Positions 1-29,826 of a stretch of DNA of 64,000 nucleotides are shown here, piece after piece (the stretch's first letter is position 1; the number at the start of each line of letters is the position of its first letter). The stretch is from Hypomesus transpacificus. Taxonomy: Eukaryota; Chordata; Actinopteri; Osmeriformes; Osmeridae. Below the pieces are notes generated by a model that did no database searches, was not told the origin of the DNA, and worked only from the letters and a program-made list of their open reading frames with translations. The DNA is taken from positions 1,345,032-1,409,031 of the forward strand of contig NC_061076.1 in the NCBI RefSeq assembly GCF_021917145.1, written 5' to 3'. Position numbers and translations under genes: made by a program.

Positions 1-98
1 TCTCCTCTCCTCCCCCCTCTTCCTTCTCCCCCCTTCTCTCCTCTCCTCCCCCCTCCTCCTTCTCCCCCCTTCTCTCCTCTCCTCCCCCCCTCTCCCAG

Positions 99-9085
<8,987 letters not shown>

Positions 9086-9977
9086 CTACTGTCTTCCTGA
9101 ACCCCCCCCCCCCAACCCCCCCCAGGCCAGCCAACTACCTGTTGATGCTCTCAGAGGATGGAAGGGGGGGGGCGGGTCACCAGGCCTAATAACCTGTGTA
9201 AATATAATACTCTTGATGTATGTTTGATTTGAATCAGGGTCAGCACTTATGGGGTTTAACATATTGGTTCGATTGTGCATTTAAAATATATTTCAAGTAC
9301 TTGAAAATGGTTTGGGCCTCATGTCTGACCTTGGATCAGTGATGTGGTCTTCTGTTCCTCCAGGTTGAGGCTGGGGTGAGGGCAAGGTTAACTAATCACA
9401 TGTATGCAACTTGTCTTAAACAACCTTGAGGTCACTGTCTGATTTAACATGACAGGAAAATGCTTGTGTTCCTTCAAACAACTGTCAACAATCCAGCCAC
9501 ATCGGGGTAGCGGTTTATCTAAGGGAGGTCATGTGACCCCGGTCTTCCCCGCTTGAGAGAACGCATGCACTGGCTCCTTCCCTGAACCCGCCCATGTCCT
9601 CTGAACCCTCTCATGACCCCTGAACCCCCATGACCCCTGAACCCCCATGACCCCTGAACCCTCTCCTGGGACTAGAGAGACATCAAAGGGAATTGGCCAG
9701 GACTTATTCCATACATACACAGTATGCTGTAGACCAACATTTTATTTTGTACGTTGTAACTGAATGTTCACTGTGTTGATGTGATTAAGGGTTTAAAATT
9801 ATGGTTTCATATGTGAATGTAAACAGAAGTGTGCTGGATTTTAAGTTATGTTTCTGTTTCCACTGTGCTTGATTTTTTTAAAATCTAAATACAAGGATCT
9901 TTCCAAATGAAAAAGTGATATTTGCACATGTTGTTTTGTACCATGGGATTGATATAAATGTGTTTAGGGCTTAGTGT

Positions 9978-10071
9978 AATAAAATATATGTGATTTGTGT
10001 GTACGTTTATGTACGTGTGTATGTACGTTTTTAACGTTGTGTTTTAGCTCTGAGGCTTGTTTGTAAATAAA
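9978..10071 (+). promoter_or_regulatory. itga3 polyadenylation signals
   Basis: Two AATAAA hexamers, at 9978-9983 and 10066-10071, lie about 0.9 kb after the B-tail stop. They mark the likely end of the 3' untranslated region, which starts after 9085 and contains a short CATGACCCCTGAACCC tandem near 9612-9660. Confidence 0.6.
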
Positions 10072-10582
10072 ATGTAGCCTTGACCCTGCAACAATGTTGT
10101 TCAGATAGATGCATTTCTCTTGCTTCTGTATTGTATCTCATTTATACTAAAGTATTTTTACATGCTATGTGATGTCTTCATTTACCTGCTGTAGTTTTAA
10201 CATATTTAAGATTGATTTTAAAACGTCCTTCCCAAAGTGCGTTGAAGACAACGGTGGTGGCAATCACGTTATGCAATCCTGCCCTCTGCTGGTTTTAAGG
10301 CCAAGATGCGCCTCGCGATCCGGGGTTGCTATGGGGACGTGTGTTTACTAAGTGAGAGGGACCGGTGCAGAAACACACAAAGACGTCAGGTAATGTTTGG
10401 AATATGACAATGGTGTTAACCACCCTAGTTAAGTCTAATTTAACTTCGGAATTCCAAGTGAATCCCAAGACTTTGACTAGCAGCAAACTGGTGAACAGTT
10501 AGCCGAATGAAATTGGATTAGCTACCTAGCAAAGAGCTGTTTGCACATTTCACCCGTTGACCGAAACAGTCGCACGTTCAGG

Positions 10583-12059
10583 ATGTCGGAAGAGATCGTG
10601 AACTTCTCCGCCCTGGAGCGCGAGCTGCAAGGTGCCCTCGAGGCAGACAGGAAGTACCAGAGAGAAAATGACGCAAAGTTTCGAGCTTTGCACCAGAAAG
10701 TTGGATCATACGAAGAGTTTAGGTAAAGCACACCGATTTCACTTTACCGTTTAGAAAGCTAACGCTAGATTGACTCTTGGCATTTCGGTTTCATGGTATC
10801 TATTAACTGCTAAAGCCATCATTAGAATAAATTCACTTTACAGACATTTTAGTCCAAAGCGACGCACATGCCCCCAGTGATAATATCTTTTTTTGTTGTT
10901 GTTCTACCACTGACCTATATCTAGATCCATCTCCTATGTGGAATCACATAAATATGTTCCTTCTCGTCCTCCACTCCTCCAGAGACATTGTCCAGGCCTC
11001 TCACCTAAGACCTCTGGACAAGAAGGACAAGGCAGGGGGTCCTCGCAAGCAACCTTGGAACTCCCTGGCCTCTTCCACCTCCTGCTCTTCCTCCTACTCT
11101 TCCACCGACACACACAGTCAGCAACACGACCTCCCCACCATGCTGAGTTCAGAGTGCGCCCTCCCCCAGACCCTGCCCAGGACCACGTCTGAGCTGAGCA
11201 GGTGCTGGCGTCAGCTGGCTGGAGCCTCCAGGGGGCGCTACAGGCTGCTGCTGGCTGTAGGAGGGCCGGCCCTCAGGGACATTTTCAGGGCAGAGGTCGG
11301 CTTCGGACTGCTAGGTAGGACGGCGGGGGAAGTTGACGGAAGTCTGTGTTGATGTTCGTTTTTTGTTCTGCTGATTTGATCTGGATGCGTCCTGAAGAGA
11401 TATTAAGGAAATGAGAGAAACCTCGATGAATAGAAGTTGATTTAAATACATTGCTTAAATAATCCCTTCCTGTCCAATCCCCTCCTCCCTTCCCCTCTCC
11501 TCCTCGCCTCTCCTCCCCTCCCCTCCCTTCCCCACCAGGTGAGTTCCTGGTGGTTTTGTGTGAGGGTCTTCAGCCTGGTGATGAGGGCAGGGTGACTGAG
11601 GTCTTGGAAGGACTGACCCAGACCCCCCGCTTTTCCCTCAACCTGGCCTTACTCAGCCCCTCTGAGAGGGGCGCCTGTGAGAGGCTGCTCCCCCTGCTGG
11701 CCACATCTGCTCAGCGCCGCCGGGGGCAGCGCGGGAGGAGCGGTGATGTGGGAGGTGACGGCGGGGGAGAGGAGAAAGGGAAAAAAGGAGAGGAAGGGAA
11801 TATTGATGATGCTGAGGAGCAAAGAGGGGTAACGGGGGGCGGTGGGAGTGAAGGAGAGAGAAGGAGGGAGGGAGAGAGGGAGAGGAGGGGGAGGGAGGGA
11901 GAGAGGAGTTGGAGGGAGGGAAAGGGAGAGAGGAGGGATAGGGAGGAGGAATACTGCAGTGAAACTACAGTGGGTTACAGAGACACAGAGAAGCCAAACC
12001 AGAGAATAGCTGACCTGATGCAGCTGTATGGGATTCAGCCTCACTCCACTCAACAATAA
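10583..12059 (+). CDS. ccdc103: Coiled-coil domain-containing protein 103 (ciliary dynein-arm factor)
   Basis: Exons 10583-10722, 10983-11314 and 11539-12059; phases agree and give about 330 residues. CCDC103 is a cytoplasmic and axonemal protein needed to attach outer dynein arms in motile cilia. Visible are an N-terminal helix ([20 protein letters not shown]), the block [14 protein letters not shown] across the first splice, and a second conserved domain with [20 protein letters not shown] and VGFGLLGEFLVVL. Human CCDC103 is 242 residues; the extra length is a Gly/Glu/Arg-rich linker encoded around 11735-11965. The end, [10 protein letters not shown], resembles the terminal helix of the family. 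The ATG at 10583 was chosen because it starts MSEEIVNF, as in the family. fam187a follows in the same orientation. Confidence 0.92.
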
Positions 12060-12174
12060 CACTACGGCCTGGATACGGGGCTCGACCTTGCTTGAAATAT
12101 ATTGTTGTGTATGTTATGAAACCTTATAAACAATTGGAAAGTGGGGAAGTAAAGCACACTTTTCTTGTCGTATC

Positions 12175-12180
12175 AATAAA
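12175..12180 (+). promoter_or_regulatory. ccdc103 polyadenylation signal
   Basis: AATAAA 116 bp after the ccdc103 stop and about 310 bp before the fam187a start. Confidence 0.65.
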
Positions 12181-12489
12181 TATGTTTTGAAAAATTCAGT
12201 GTGTGCCTTTAATGACATAGGGAGATGTTATTGGTCTATTTCAACATTCTAGAATGCTTAGTATCATTGTGACACGGCGGCCATTCACAGGAAGAACCCA
12301 GACTAGGGGGAGGAGAAAGGTGTACGTACACCTGTTCAACTGAAGCTTTTGGGAAATACTGCAAACTAATCAATCCTTTGTCCTTTGGAAATGACTGGAG
12401 ACAGATTTGACCGCAGAACAGGAGTTTAGATGAGACGGAATCTCCAGTCTGACCTCTGACCTCCTGTTTCTGAGGTGTGGAGTGTTGTG

Positions 12490-15400
12490 ATGTTGATGAT
12501 CCAACATGACCCATTGATGGGACTCCTCTCATTTCTACCCCTGGACCTGGCTCCTTCCCTGGGTATCCTCTTAGTCTTCCTCCTCCTCCCATCCCGCCCA
12601 CCTGCCCTCCCACACCAGGGGCCCCTGTTGCCCCTCCTCCTGCCCCTCCTCCTGCCCCTCCTCCTGGCTGGGGCGTTCGAGGCCCCTGAGGACCGGGAGA
12701 ACGTCTTCACGCATCGCGCCTGCCCGGCCTTCCTGGTGTTTGACAACGCGGCCTACCTGGCTGGCATGACCCTGGAGCTGCCCTGCCACTGCAAGCCGGA
12801 GCAGGCCCTGGAGGTGGTGTGGTACTACCAGAGAGAGCTGGGGGACCGTGGAGCCACCAAGGTGCTCACAGACCTGCATGGCACCGCCCTGGTCGATTCC
12901 CAGCAGGTGTGTGTGTGTGGGGAGAGGGTGTGTGTGTAGGGTGTGTATGAGGAGGGTGTGTGGGTGTGTGTAAGGTGTGTGTGTGTGTGGGGGGGAGAGG
13001 GTGTGTGTGTTATAATACTTTATATACTACGTCATAGCTTACAATTTTACAGTATATTACACAACTATATCATACTACACTTTGCTTTATCATATGATTT
13101 GAGATTGGTTAAATGATCATTACAGTGATTCTATTGTTTAGCATGACTGAATGTACAGTGAGTGGTGCTCCTGTCAGGTGGGCCGAGGGGGGGACATGCG
13201 TGGGCGCTTCTCCATCCGTCTGTTCAGCCTGCTGGTGTTCAGGGCCCAGACGGAGGACTCAGGGCACTACCTCTGTGGCACCGCCGCCGGAGACTTCTTC
13301 TATGGTTACGACGTGGACGTGCAGGAGGCCCAGGGGGTGGTCCTCCAAGGGAGGGAGACCAGGCAGCGACGCCTGCAGCTGAAGAAGAAGAACACGCCTC
13401 AGAACCACCCGGCTCGCTACCAGGTGGTTATCTAACTGTAGCACCACCCTCCGTACTGCGTCCACATGGTTATCTAACTGTAGCACCACCCTCCGTACTG
13501 CGTCCACATGGCTATCTAACTGTAGCACCACCCTCTGTACTGCGTCCACATGGTTATCTAACTGTAGCACCACCCTCCGTACTGCGTCCACATGGTTATC
13601 TAACTGTAGCACCACCCTCCGTACTGCGTCCACATGGTTATCTAACTGTAGCACCACCCTCCGTACTGCGTCCACATGGTTATCTAACTGTAGCACCACC
13701 CTCCGTACTGCGTCCACATGGTTATCTAACTGTAGCACCACCCTCCGTACTGCGTCCACATGGTTATCTAACTGTAGCACCACCCTCCGTACTGCGTCCA
13801 CATGGTTATCTAACTGTAGCACCACCCTCCGTACTGCGTCCACATGGTTATCTAACTGTAGCACCACCCTCCGTACTGCGTCCACATGGTTATCTAACTG
13901 TAGCACCACCCTCCGTACTGCGTCCACATGGTTATCTAACTGTAGCACCACCCTCCGTACTGCGTCCACATGGTTATCTAACTGTAGCACCACCCTCCGT
14001 ACTGCGTCCACATGGCTATCTAACTGTAGCACCACCCTCTGTACTGCGTCCACATGGTTATCTAACTGTAGCACCACCCTCCGTACTGCGTCCACATGGT
14101 TATCTAACTGTAGCACCACCCTCCGTACTGCGTCCACATGGTTATCTAACTGTAGCACCACCCTCCGTACTGCGTCCACATGGTTATCTAACTGTAGCAC
14201 CACCCTCCGTACTGCGTCCACATGGTTATCTAACTGTAGCACCACCCTCCGTACTGCGTCCACATGGTTATCTAACTGTAGCACCACCCTCCGTACTGCG
14301 TCCACATGGTTATCTAACTGTAGCACCACCCTCCGTACTGCGTCCACATGGTTATCTAAATGTAGCACCACCCTCCGTACTGCGTCCACATGGTTATCTA
14401 ACTGTAGCACCACCCTCCGTACTGCGTCCACATGGTTATCTAACTGTAGCACCACCCTCCGTACTGCGTCCACATGGTTATCTAACTGTAGCACCACCCT
14501 CCGTACTGCGTCCACATCTCAGCTGGTCACGTTTCTGTGCCCGCAGGTGTTCACCAGCTACCGGCCCTGGTCCCTGTGTGACCGCTGTGGCCAGGCCGGG
14601 GAGCAGACCAGAGTCGGGCTGTGCTACGTCCGCAGCCCCTACCTCCACGTACGTTACCGGGGCAAAGACCCCAACGTGGTCTCCTGTCACTCGGGGGCCG
14701 TCCCCCAGAGGTTGGGCCTGACCCGAGAGGGAGGAGGACCCCCCCTGGGAGCCACGCTGGGGGTGCGGAGCTGCACGGTCCCCTGCCCCCCCCCCAGGCC
14801 CCCTCCACCCCCCCAGAAGCTGGCCCTGTTGAAGTTCCTGGGCTACGGTCAGAAGCAAGGACCCAGTGACTCCATTCCCATCTACCACTACAACCACCCA
14901 GCCTCCACCCCCCTGGTCCTGTCCTGCCCCGGGGCTGGTCCCCAGCACGCCGTGGCCTGGGACATGGGCTCCTCCCCCATCTACCGCTTCCAGCACTTGG
15001 AGGGGCTCCACCTGGCATCCCCGCGCCTGTTCATCGACCCAGGTCACCACCTCCACCTGAACCCCGCCCTCCAGGAAGACTCAGGTAGGCCACGCCCGCT
15101 TCTGGGCTTTGATAATCTGCTGTGTTTACATCTTGCTTAGGCCTACTCTTTGTACGCTGATTTGGAGAAAAGCGTCTGCTAGATGAATAAGATGTGAATG
15201 TAGATCTCCATTCAGGGTAGTGTTGTGTAAGTTTGTGTGTGTACAAGAGCGTATATGTGTGTAAGAGTATATCTGAGTGTATCTGAGTGTGTAAGAGTGT
15301 ATTTGAGTGTATCTGAGTGTGTAAGAGCGTATCTGAGTGTATCTGAGTGTGTAAGAGTGTATCTGAGCGTGTAAGAGTGTATCTGAGTGTGTAAGAGTGT

Positions 15401-15642
15401 ATCTGAGTGTGTAAGTCCTGTGCTGTGTTCCAGGGTCGTACTACTGCTGGCTGCAGGGCCGCAGAGCTGCGGAGATCAGGCTGGTGGTGTACCTGGGTTT
15501 AGGGCACCGCCTCGGACTGTCCGACCCAGCCAGGGCTGAGGCTCTCTGGGTCATCCTGCTCTGCTACGCAGGCCTGACAGGAGCCTTCACCCTGGTGCTG
15601 CTGGGCAGAACGGCCCTCAGGCCCACGCCACACCAGTATTAG
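12490..15642 (+). CDS. fam187a: FAM187A-like Ig-domain membrane protein
   Basis: Exons 12490-12906, 13178-13423, 14547-15084 and 15434-15642, all in phase, give about 469 residues (human protein about 413). The start is uncertain: ATGs at 12490, 12496 and 12517 all precede a Leu-rich signal sequence. Domain order is signal peptide, a first Ig-like domain ([29 protein letters not shown], then [10 protein letters not shown]), a middle Cys-rich segment ([17 protein letters not shown]), a second Ig-like domain (ILSCPG-type [25 protein letters not shown]) and a C-terminal transmembrane helix ([20 protein letters not shown]). Molecular function is unknown to me. CCDC103 and FAM187A are also neighbours in mammals, which supports both calls. 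Possible ATTAAA signals lie at 15703 and 15713. Confidence 0.9.
13426..14518 (+). repeat. 42-bp minisatellite, about 26 copies, filling fam187a intron 2
   Basis: The unit starts GGTTATCTAACTGTAGCACC and has almost no divergence. It begins 3 bp after the exon end at 13423 and covers about 97% of intron 13424-14546. A rare variant (GGCTATC with CCTCTGTA) recurs exactly 504 bp apart (13511 and 14015), showing a 12-unit block duplication. Because 42 is a multiple of three, long open frames appear on both strands; these are not genes. Confidence 0.97.
15228..15415 (+). repeat. GTGTAAGAGTGTATCTGA minisatellite
   Basis: Irregular tandem of GTGTAAGAGTGTATCTGA-type units in fam187a intron 3, just before the acceptor of the last exon. 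A SINE-tail fragment (AAAAGCGTCTGCTAGATGAA) lies at 15166-15185. Confidence 0.85.
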
Positions 15643-16512
15643 ACCTGACCTTCTCCTAGAAACACATTTTAGATTAACGTGTTTAGATCACACGTTTCCA
15701 CACATTAAACACATTAAACCCAATTATCTTGTGATGCATTTTCATTGAGAGCACATGAACAGCACCAGCAACAGGGTGGTGCAGGATTCTAGACAATTTA
15801 AACTTTAGCCGGCTAGACAGGGAAACCTTCGTAACTAGTTGTAGTTGTGTGCATTTGGATGTAGTTTGTTGAGCTGGTTAATTATGTTCAGTATATTGGA
15901 TTCTTCCTCTGTAACTACTAACCATCTCTTTTGAGACGAAAGAAGCGGTCAATTAAGTTTGTGTGGTACCCAGCGACATTGCGCATAATCGCTAGATGAC
16001 GCAGTTTCACATAATATAACCAAAAACAGAAAATACTAATTCATTTAAGCTATTTAGATTTAATTTTGTATTTTTACTTCATTACAAAAACCTTTGTTAC
16101 TGTGGACAACTAATCAAGCTGACATTTGTTAAGTAGGGTTGTTGAAGATAGTTAGATTCCTGTGACAAGAGAGAGACACCAGTCTAACATCAAAGCAGAA
16201 CACACGCCGACACTGACGCGCTCGTGTGTGAATTGCTGTGCTGCACGAAACCGCAAATGTCAAGGCGTTGCAGAAAAAGAGAGAAACATGCTGCAAGGTT
16301 CATGTCCCTTTCTATTAAACAGACATCGCTTTGAATAATAAGTAGTTCACTTCTCACCTTCTGCTTTTCGAGCGTGGGGGAATTCAATAGTGCTTACTTG
16401 GAGTCGAGTTGTTTCCACTTCTGCTAAGTGACTTCCCTGGTCTCCCTGGATCCTTACATCGATGTTAAGTTGCTGACTTTTCTCTTCGACCGGATTTGAG
16501 CGACACGGAAAG
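15643..16512 (+). other. Intergenic region and abi3 5' untranslated region
   Basis: No coding signal. It holds the fam187a 3' end and presumably the abi3 promoter and leader immediately before 16513. I see no clear TATA element. Confidence 0.4.
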
Positions 16513-23570
<7,058 letters not shown>

Positions 23571-24469
23571 AACCAACACACACACACACACCACACACAC
23601 ACACACCACACACACACACCACACACACACACACCACACACACACCCATCTGGCGGTGTTCGTTAGAGAGCCGTCTTATTACAAAGAGGATATTCTACTT
23701 GCTGGAAATTGAGAAAACATTTAGAGAACTATTTGGGGAGAAAATGAATTCCTTTGTAACTGATTAAGCAGATTTTATCTTTTGTACCATTTGGAAATAT
23801 TTGATTTCATTTGCAATTGGTTATGTAGAAATGCTATATATACAATGTTCACTTATTTGAGTGTAAAATCTATTAGAGCAGATCGATATTTAGATGTTCC
23901 TGCTGTTGCAACCTGACTGGAACAGAATGATAGTTTACAATTCCAGGGGGCTGTTCGCAGTGGATCACTAAGTAAAGAAGTGGTTCACCTTTTTAAAGAC
24001 ATCTTCTGCCCTCTACTGGCTGTTTTTCGAATCGACACACATATTTTTTTTTAACAAAGCTTCAATTGTTTTTAATAGAAAAAACAATCATTCCATTGAG
24101 AAAGTGCTTGTTTAGTTAGAATGTGGTTGCAAGAAGCTAGTGGTTAGCAGCTGGTGTATCTGCTGAGTGTAAAGGTATATAATAATAAAATTAATAATAC
24201 TTAATTTATATTGCACATTTCATACAAGAATTGCAGCTCAATGTGCTTTACATAAAACCAATAAAACCAATAATATAAGTAATAAAACCTTTCTGAAAAC
24301 AGGCCGCAGTCTTTGCGGTAATCCAAAAGACACAAGCTACAGTCTTTGCGGTATCTCCTATCAGGTTCATGTCTCAGTTCTAAGTACCAGGTTCAAGTTC
24401 TGACTTCCTGTCTCTGGCGAATACTGTGAAATAGGCTAGGCTGCTTAGAGGTGGTGTCATAGGTGGTGA

Positions 24470-24690
24470 TAGAGGAGAAGTGGTGTTAGAGGAGAGGTTA
24501 GAGGAGATGTGGTGATAGAGGAGAGGTTAGAGGAGAGGTGGTGTTAGAGGAGAGGTTAGAGGAGAGGTTAGAGGAGATGTGGTGATAGAGGAGAGGTTAG
24601 AGGAGATGTGGTGATAGAGGAGAGGTTAGAGGAGAGGTGGTGTTAGAGGAGAGGTTGTGTTAGAGGAGAGGTGGTGTTAGAGGATTACAT
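24470..24690 (+). repeat. GAGGAGAGGTTA / GGTGGTGTTA tandem
   Basis: Irregular purine-rich minisatellite of AGAGGAGAGGTTAGAGGAGA-type units with GTGGTGTTAG or GTGGTGATAG insertions, downstream of abi3. Confidence 0.85.
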
Positions 24691-26093
24691 TCAGGATGGA
24701 TATTGTGACACAGGCTAGGCTGCATCCTGTAAATTCAGGACGGAAACAAAGATAACAAGGATGAGATAAATAGACATAAAATAAGAAAGTATTAAAGAAG
24801 GAACAAATATGTAAAACAGAAAGAAATAAGGAATGAAAGGGAATAATAATAATAAGAAAAAGGGAAATTAGAGAACGAGAGAATAAACATGTATGTATGT
24901 AGTTTACAGTAATCCACCTGGGCGAGGTTTGGATTGTACTGGTTTTAGCAAACTTTGGGGAATATCTTTACTGTAAAACAATATGATACTATTGTTAGTG
25001 GGTTTGTCAGATTGGCAGTAATGTAAAAGTCTGGGGGTATTTCAGTATTAACTTTGCAATAAGTAAGTGTATATATCATTTTGAATTTTATTTTGTGGAA
25101 CTAATACATTTGGTGTTTTGTTTTGAACTAATACAAATTAATATATGAAATTAGAGTATGCAGTATAAAAATATTTTTATTTCTTGTCAGTTTTGTTGAA
25201 AATATTCAGTAGAAAAATGGTTTGAGATTTTTACAGATGATTTGAAATGATCAATGCTCTTGCTTTTAGCTTTGTAAAAGAAAATAATAAATACAAAAAT
25301 AATTGTGTTTTGAATATAAGTATTTGTGTAAATACTTGCTTGTGTGTTTAGCTGCTTGTCATATCTGACTATTATGACTGATTTATTTGTCAGCCAATCG
25401 CATCATCAGCATAGCTATTTCAATCTCTTATCCTTTTTTCTCATCCTGCACTCTACTCCTTTCGTATTTTTTTCTTACTTTGTTTATTTTCATCTATTAA
25501 TCTTCTTGTTTCAGGACCTCGTCGTTCAAGAACCCAGAATACAACACACATACATGTAATTAGAAGTGAAGAGTTCAAACAGAGTTTTAATCGTCTGAGT
25601 CCAGGAATGGTCTATCTAGCCACATCGCAAATAACCACATCTGAATTACTTAACTTCAGTACAACAATAAAATCTCAAGTTGCCTTCGGTTACTACAGGT
25701 TAGAGGTGCAGTCTGACTGTTTGACTGTGGGCTTGTCACTGTTGCTTTAAATAGTTCAGTGTTGCCATAAACACTTTGATTCTGAACCTCAACCCTTTTA
25801 ACACACATTCTCTCTGATAAGGCTCCCTCATACAGCCTCACACAGACACACAAACACACCTACACAAACACAACTCAAGCTGAAGGTCGAGATTCATCGA
25901 AGTGACACGCAAGGTAAGAGTAACACGCCAGGCCTACTGGTTTTGACCTTATCATAACACTACGGTTTTTAGGAGATTTCAGTCAATGTGTGCTGTTCTT
26001 GGATGCATTGATTCCGTACACTGTTTAGCAAGAGAAGGAGAGAGAGAGGGAGGTGGGTCAGAGGGAAAATGCAAGTGTGGAAGTGTTTCTCAT

Positions 26094-26148
<55 letters not shown>

Positions 26149-26235
26149 TAGAAAAAGCAGAACAAAGAAAGTAGAAGGCTGAGTTTGTTGGGCTGTCGAG
26201 AAAGTAAGCCTTGAAGGGTTTTCTCTGTGGTGGAA

Positions 26236-26276
<41 letters not shown>

Positions 26277-26849
26277 GAGAGAGAGATAGAGAGAGAATGT
26301 TTGAAAGAAACAGTCGAACAGAGACACTTATGAGCTTTTTGTTTTAAACTTATACAGTAACAGTAACAGTAGCCTGATGAGACCAAAGTCTCATTTATAC
26401 CGTTAAAATTATGTGATTCAAGGAATAAAAACATAAATGACATTAAAGATAAGACAGGTTCCAGGTTAATGAAGGTACACAATCCGGTATTGAGACAAAG
26501 ATCTTCAACATGTTATGGATCATTGTAAAACCCCTATCCCTAACTAAAAGAATGACCAGATATCAGTTTGTCTATGGTTGAAACTTTTGAGGATGGTGAT
26601 GAAGAAAGTTTATAAACTAACTTGACTCTGGTTTCATAGAGCAGAAAAGAACAGATATAGAAAAGTCTCTGGAACAAGAAAGGGCTTTTGAGAAGATTCT
26701 AGGATCATCTTGATCCCTGTTTATGACCACCCACCTGATCATGACTGGGCTGTTTCCTAACATGTCCTATGAGGGTATAAGATAACTCTCCCTGTCTCAG
26801 TCGACCTTTCTGACAGGACCAAACTTGCGTTTCACAACAACTACATTCA

Positions 26850-27036
26850 CATTTTACATTTAGTCGACTCTCTTATCCACAGCGACATACAGTAAGTGCA
26901 GGGACATTCCCCCGAGGCAAGTATGGTGAAATGCCTTGCCCAAGGACACAACGTAATTTGGCTCGGCCGGGAATCGAACTGGCGACCTTCAGATTACTAC
27001 CCCCGATTCCCTAACCGCTCAGCCACCGGACTCCCC
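26850..27036 (-). mobile_element. tRNA-derived SINE, minus orientation
   Basis: Read on the minus strand it starts GGGGAGTCCGGTGGCTGAGC (A-box-like), continues to GTTCGATTCCCGGCC (B-box-like), then CCTTGGGCAAGGC and GGGGGAATGTCCCTG, and ends with a GTCGCTGTGGATAAGAGAG tail. The same sequence occurs at 28080-28261 and 52880-53063. Confidence 0.88.
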
Positions 27037-27414
27037 TACACTATATATAGAATGTACACACACATACTAAATATGTATATGATATACCTTATATAAGCAT
27101 GTGTGTGTGTGTTTACAGTGTGAGCATGGATGTACAGAGTTTGAAAGCAGCTCCAGAGCATACAGGAGTCATTCTGAGTTGGTGCATGTTGATCGATTTT
27201 GTGTCCCCTGACAGTAATCCAGTTAGATTCCAGAACACTGTTTCTGATGTGGAGGCTTACCTGGAGGTTACTCTAGGACACAGGAGAAGTTTAGCACCTG
27301 GCCATGCACACACACACACACGCACACACACACACACACACAGCCGCAGAGTTAAACCAATATGTTTCCTGTTTCCCCCAGAGTCCTCTTGAGCTCCAGC
27401 TACTCCCCTGAAAG

Positions 27415-28525
<1,111 letters not shown>

Positions 28526-28904
28526 ACCAACTGGAAGGGGTATCATGGCTAAAGACTTTAGGGGGGAAACAGACTATTTAAGACATGGGCATACCTGAGG
28601 AGCCAGGTCGGTGTAAGACTGACTGACTGACTGACTGATTGACTGTGAGAGAAGTTGCACCTTATGTTTTGGGATGTCTTCAAATTTGTCTTTTTCTATT
28701 TCACCAAGAAAGGGTTGGCACATAATCATCCTGTCTTCACCGGACCTTCTCCAGGTTTGGGTTAGGGTTATTAGGTTTAGGGTTATTCTAGGTTAATATA
28801 ATTGTGTACAATATTCTGAAATACCTTTCCAGTTCTATTATTATTCAGTTTTGTAATGTCATTCAATAATGTATAAATGATATTCATACTGCTCATGTTT
28901 TTAC

Positions 28905-28910
28905 AATAAA
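28905..28910 (+). promoter_or_regulatory. Polyadenylation signal of the PPxY protein gene
   Basis: AATAAA 380 bp after the stop codon, in AT-rich sequence. Confidence 0.6.
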
Positions 28911-29705
28911 TTATTTGTACTATATTTTGCTATTAGTGTGAAACGTTACAGCCAGTTCTAGCCCTTATCGCTCCGTCCGTCCCTGATGATGATGCTGGGA
29001 AAGAGAAGGTGCTCTTTAGCCTCTCCTGTTTCACAACCTACAACAGTAAACATATAAAACTCTGTTAATCAGAATTCTCCTGACTCAACCAGCTGATTAT
29101 GTGTTCCAGTGATTCATTGGCTCATCCCCTGTGGTGATCATAAACTTGCCGGTTTCCCAGCCAATCAGAGACAAGCTCTTGACTGGTGCGTAGTCATCTA
29201 CTGACATAATGTTTTATGTTTCTATGTGTCTGTCAGTCATTAGTGGAGATAGTGTGGCCTGTCTGGCAGCACTGTGGTGATGCTGTGCTGATCTCAGACG
29301 TGACGCTTCGCCTGCAGGTCAACATGGCCCAGGTCAGGTTTAAACGTCTACAAACTGCAGAACGTGTTTTCACCCAAAAAGGGACTTCTTGATCAGCAGT
29401 CAACTGTACTTTTTTTCATCCTGAGAAACAAATTACCAGTAGATGAAGTCACAGGTGGGCACATTCCTGTCATCACAAGGAGTGGAACATTTTATGAACG
29501 GAAGGAAAAACAAGAGCACTATCACAGGACAACTTCCTTAAGTGCGTTATACCTGCAAGTCTTGGCACTTGAACCACATACAGCATACCTGTGTGTTTAC
29601 TGAAACTAGGAGCACTGAATTAAACAGATCTCAACTCATTTCCATAAAACGGTATTAATCTCTGCAGGGTTAGGTGAAGCGATCATCATCGCCATCATCT
29701 TCATC

Positions 29706-29756
<51 letters not shown>

Positions 29757-29783
29757 TTCATCATCATCATCATCATCTTCATC

Positions 29784-29826
<43 letters not shown>

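Larger units (their letters stand above)
23571..27414 (+). other. abi3 3' untranslated region and intergenic repeats
   Basis: No coding exon recognised. Contents include CA repeats right after the abi3 stop (23576-23646), a GAGGAGAGGTTA tandem at about 24470-24690, AT-rich sequence to 25560, GA tracts at 26098-26144 and 26240-26290, and the SINE at 26850-27036. The abi3 polyadenylation site is not clear to me. Confidence 0.5.

Noticed and set aside
10541-10582. Longer N-terminus for ccdc103 from an upstream TTG
   Set aside because: No ATG there; the family start MSEEIVNF begins at the ATG at 10583.
13162-14721. Very long plus-strand open frame, and a 418-codon minus-strand frame, across the 42-bp array
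   Set aside because: The unit length is a multiple of three, so frames without stops persist automatically. The fam187a frame itself stops right after the donor, and splice sites place the array in an intron.
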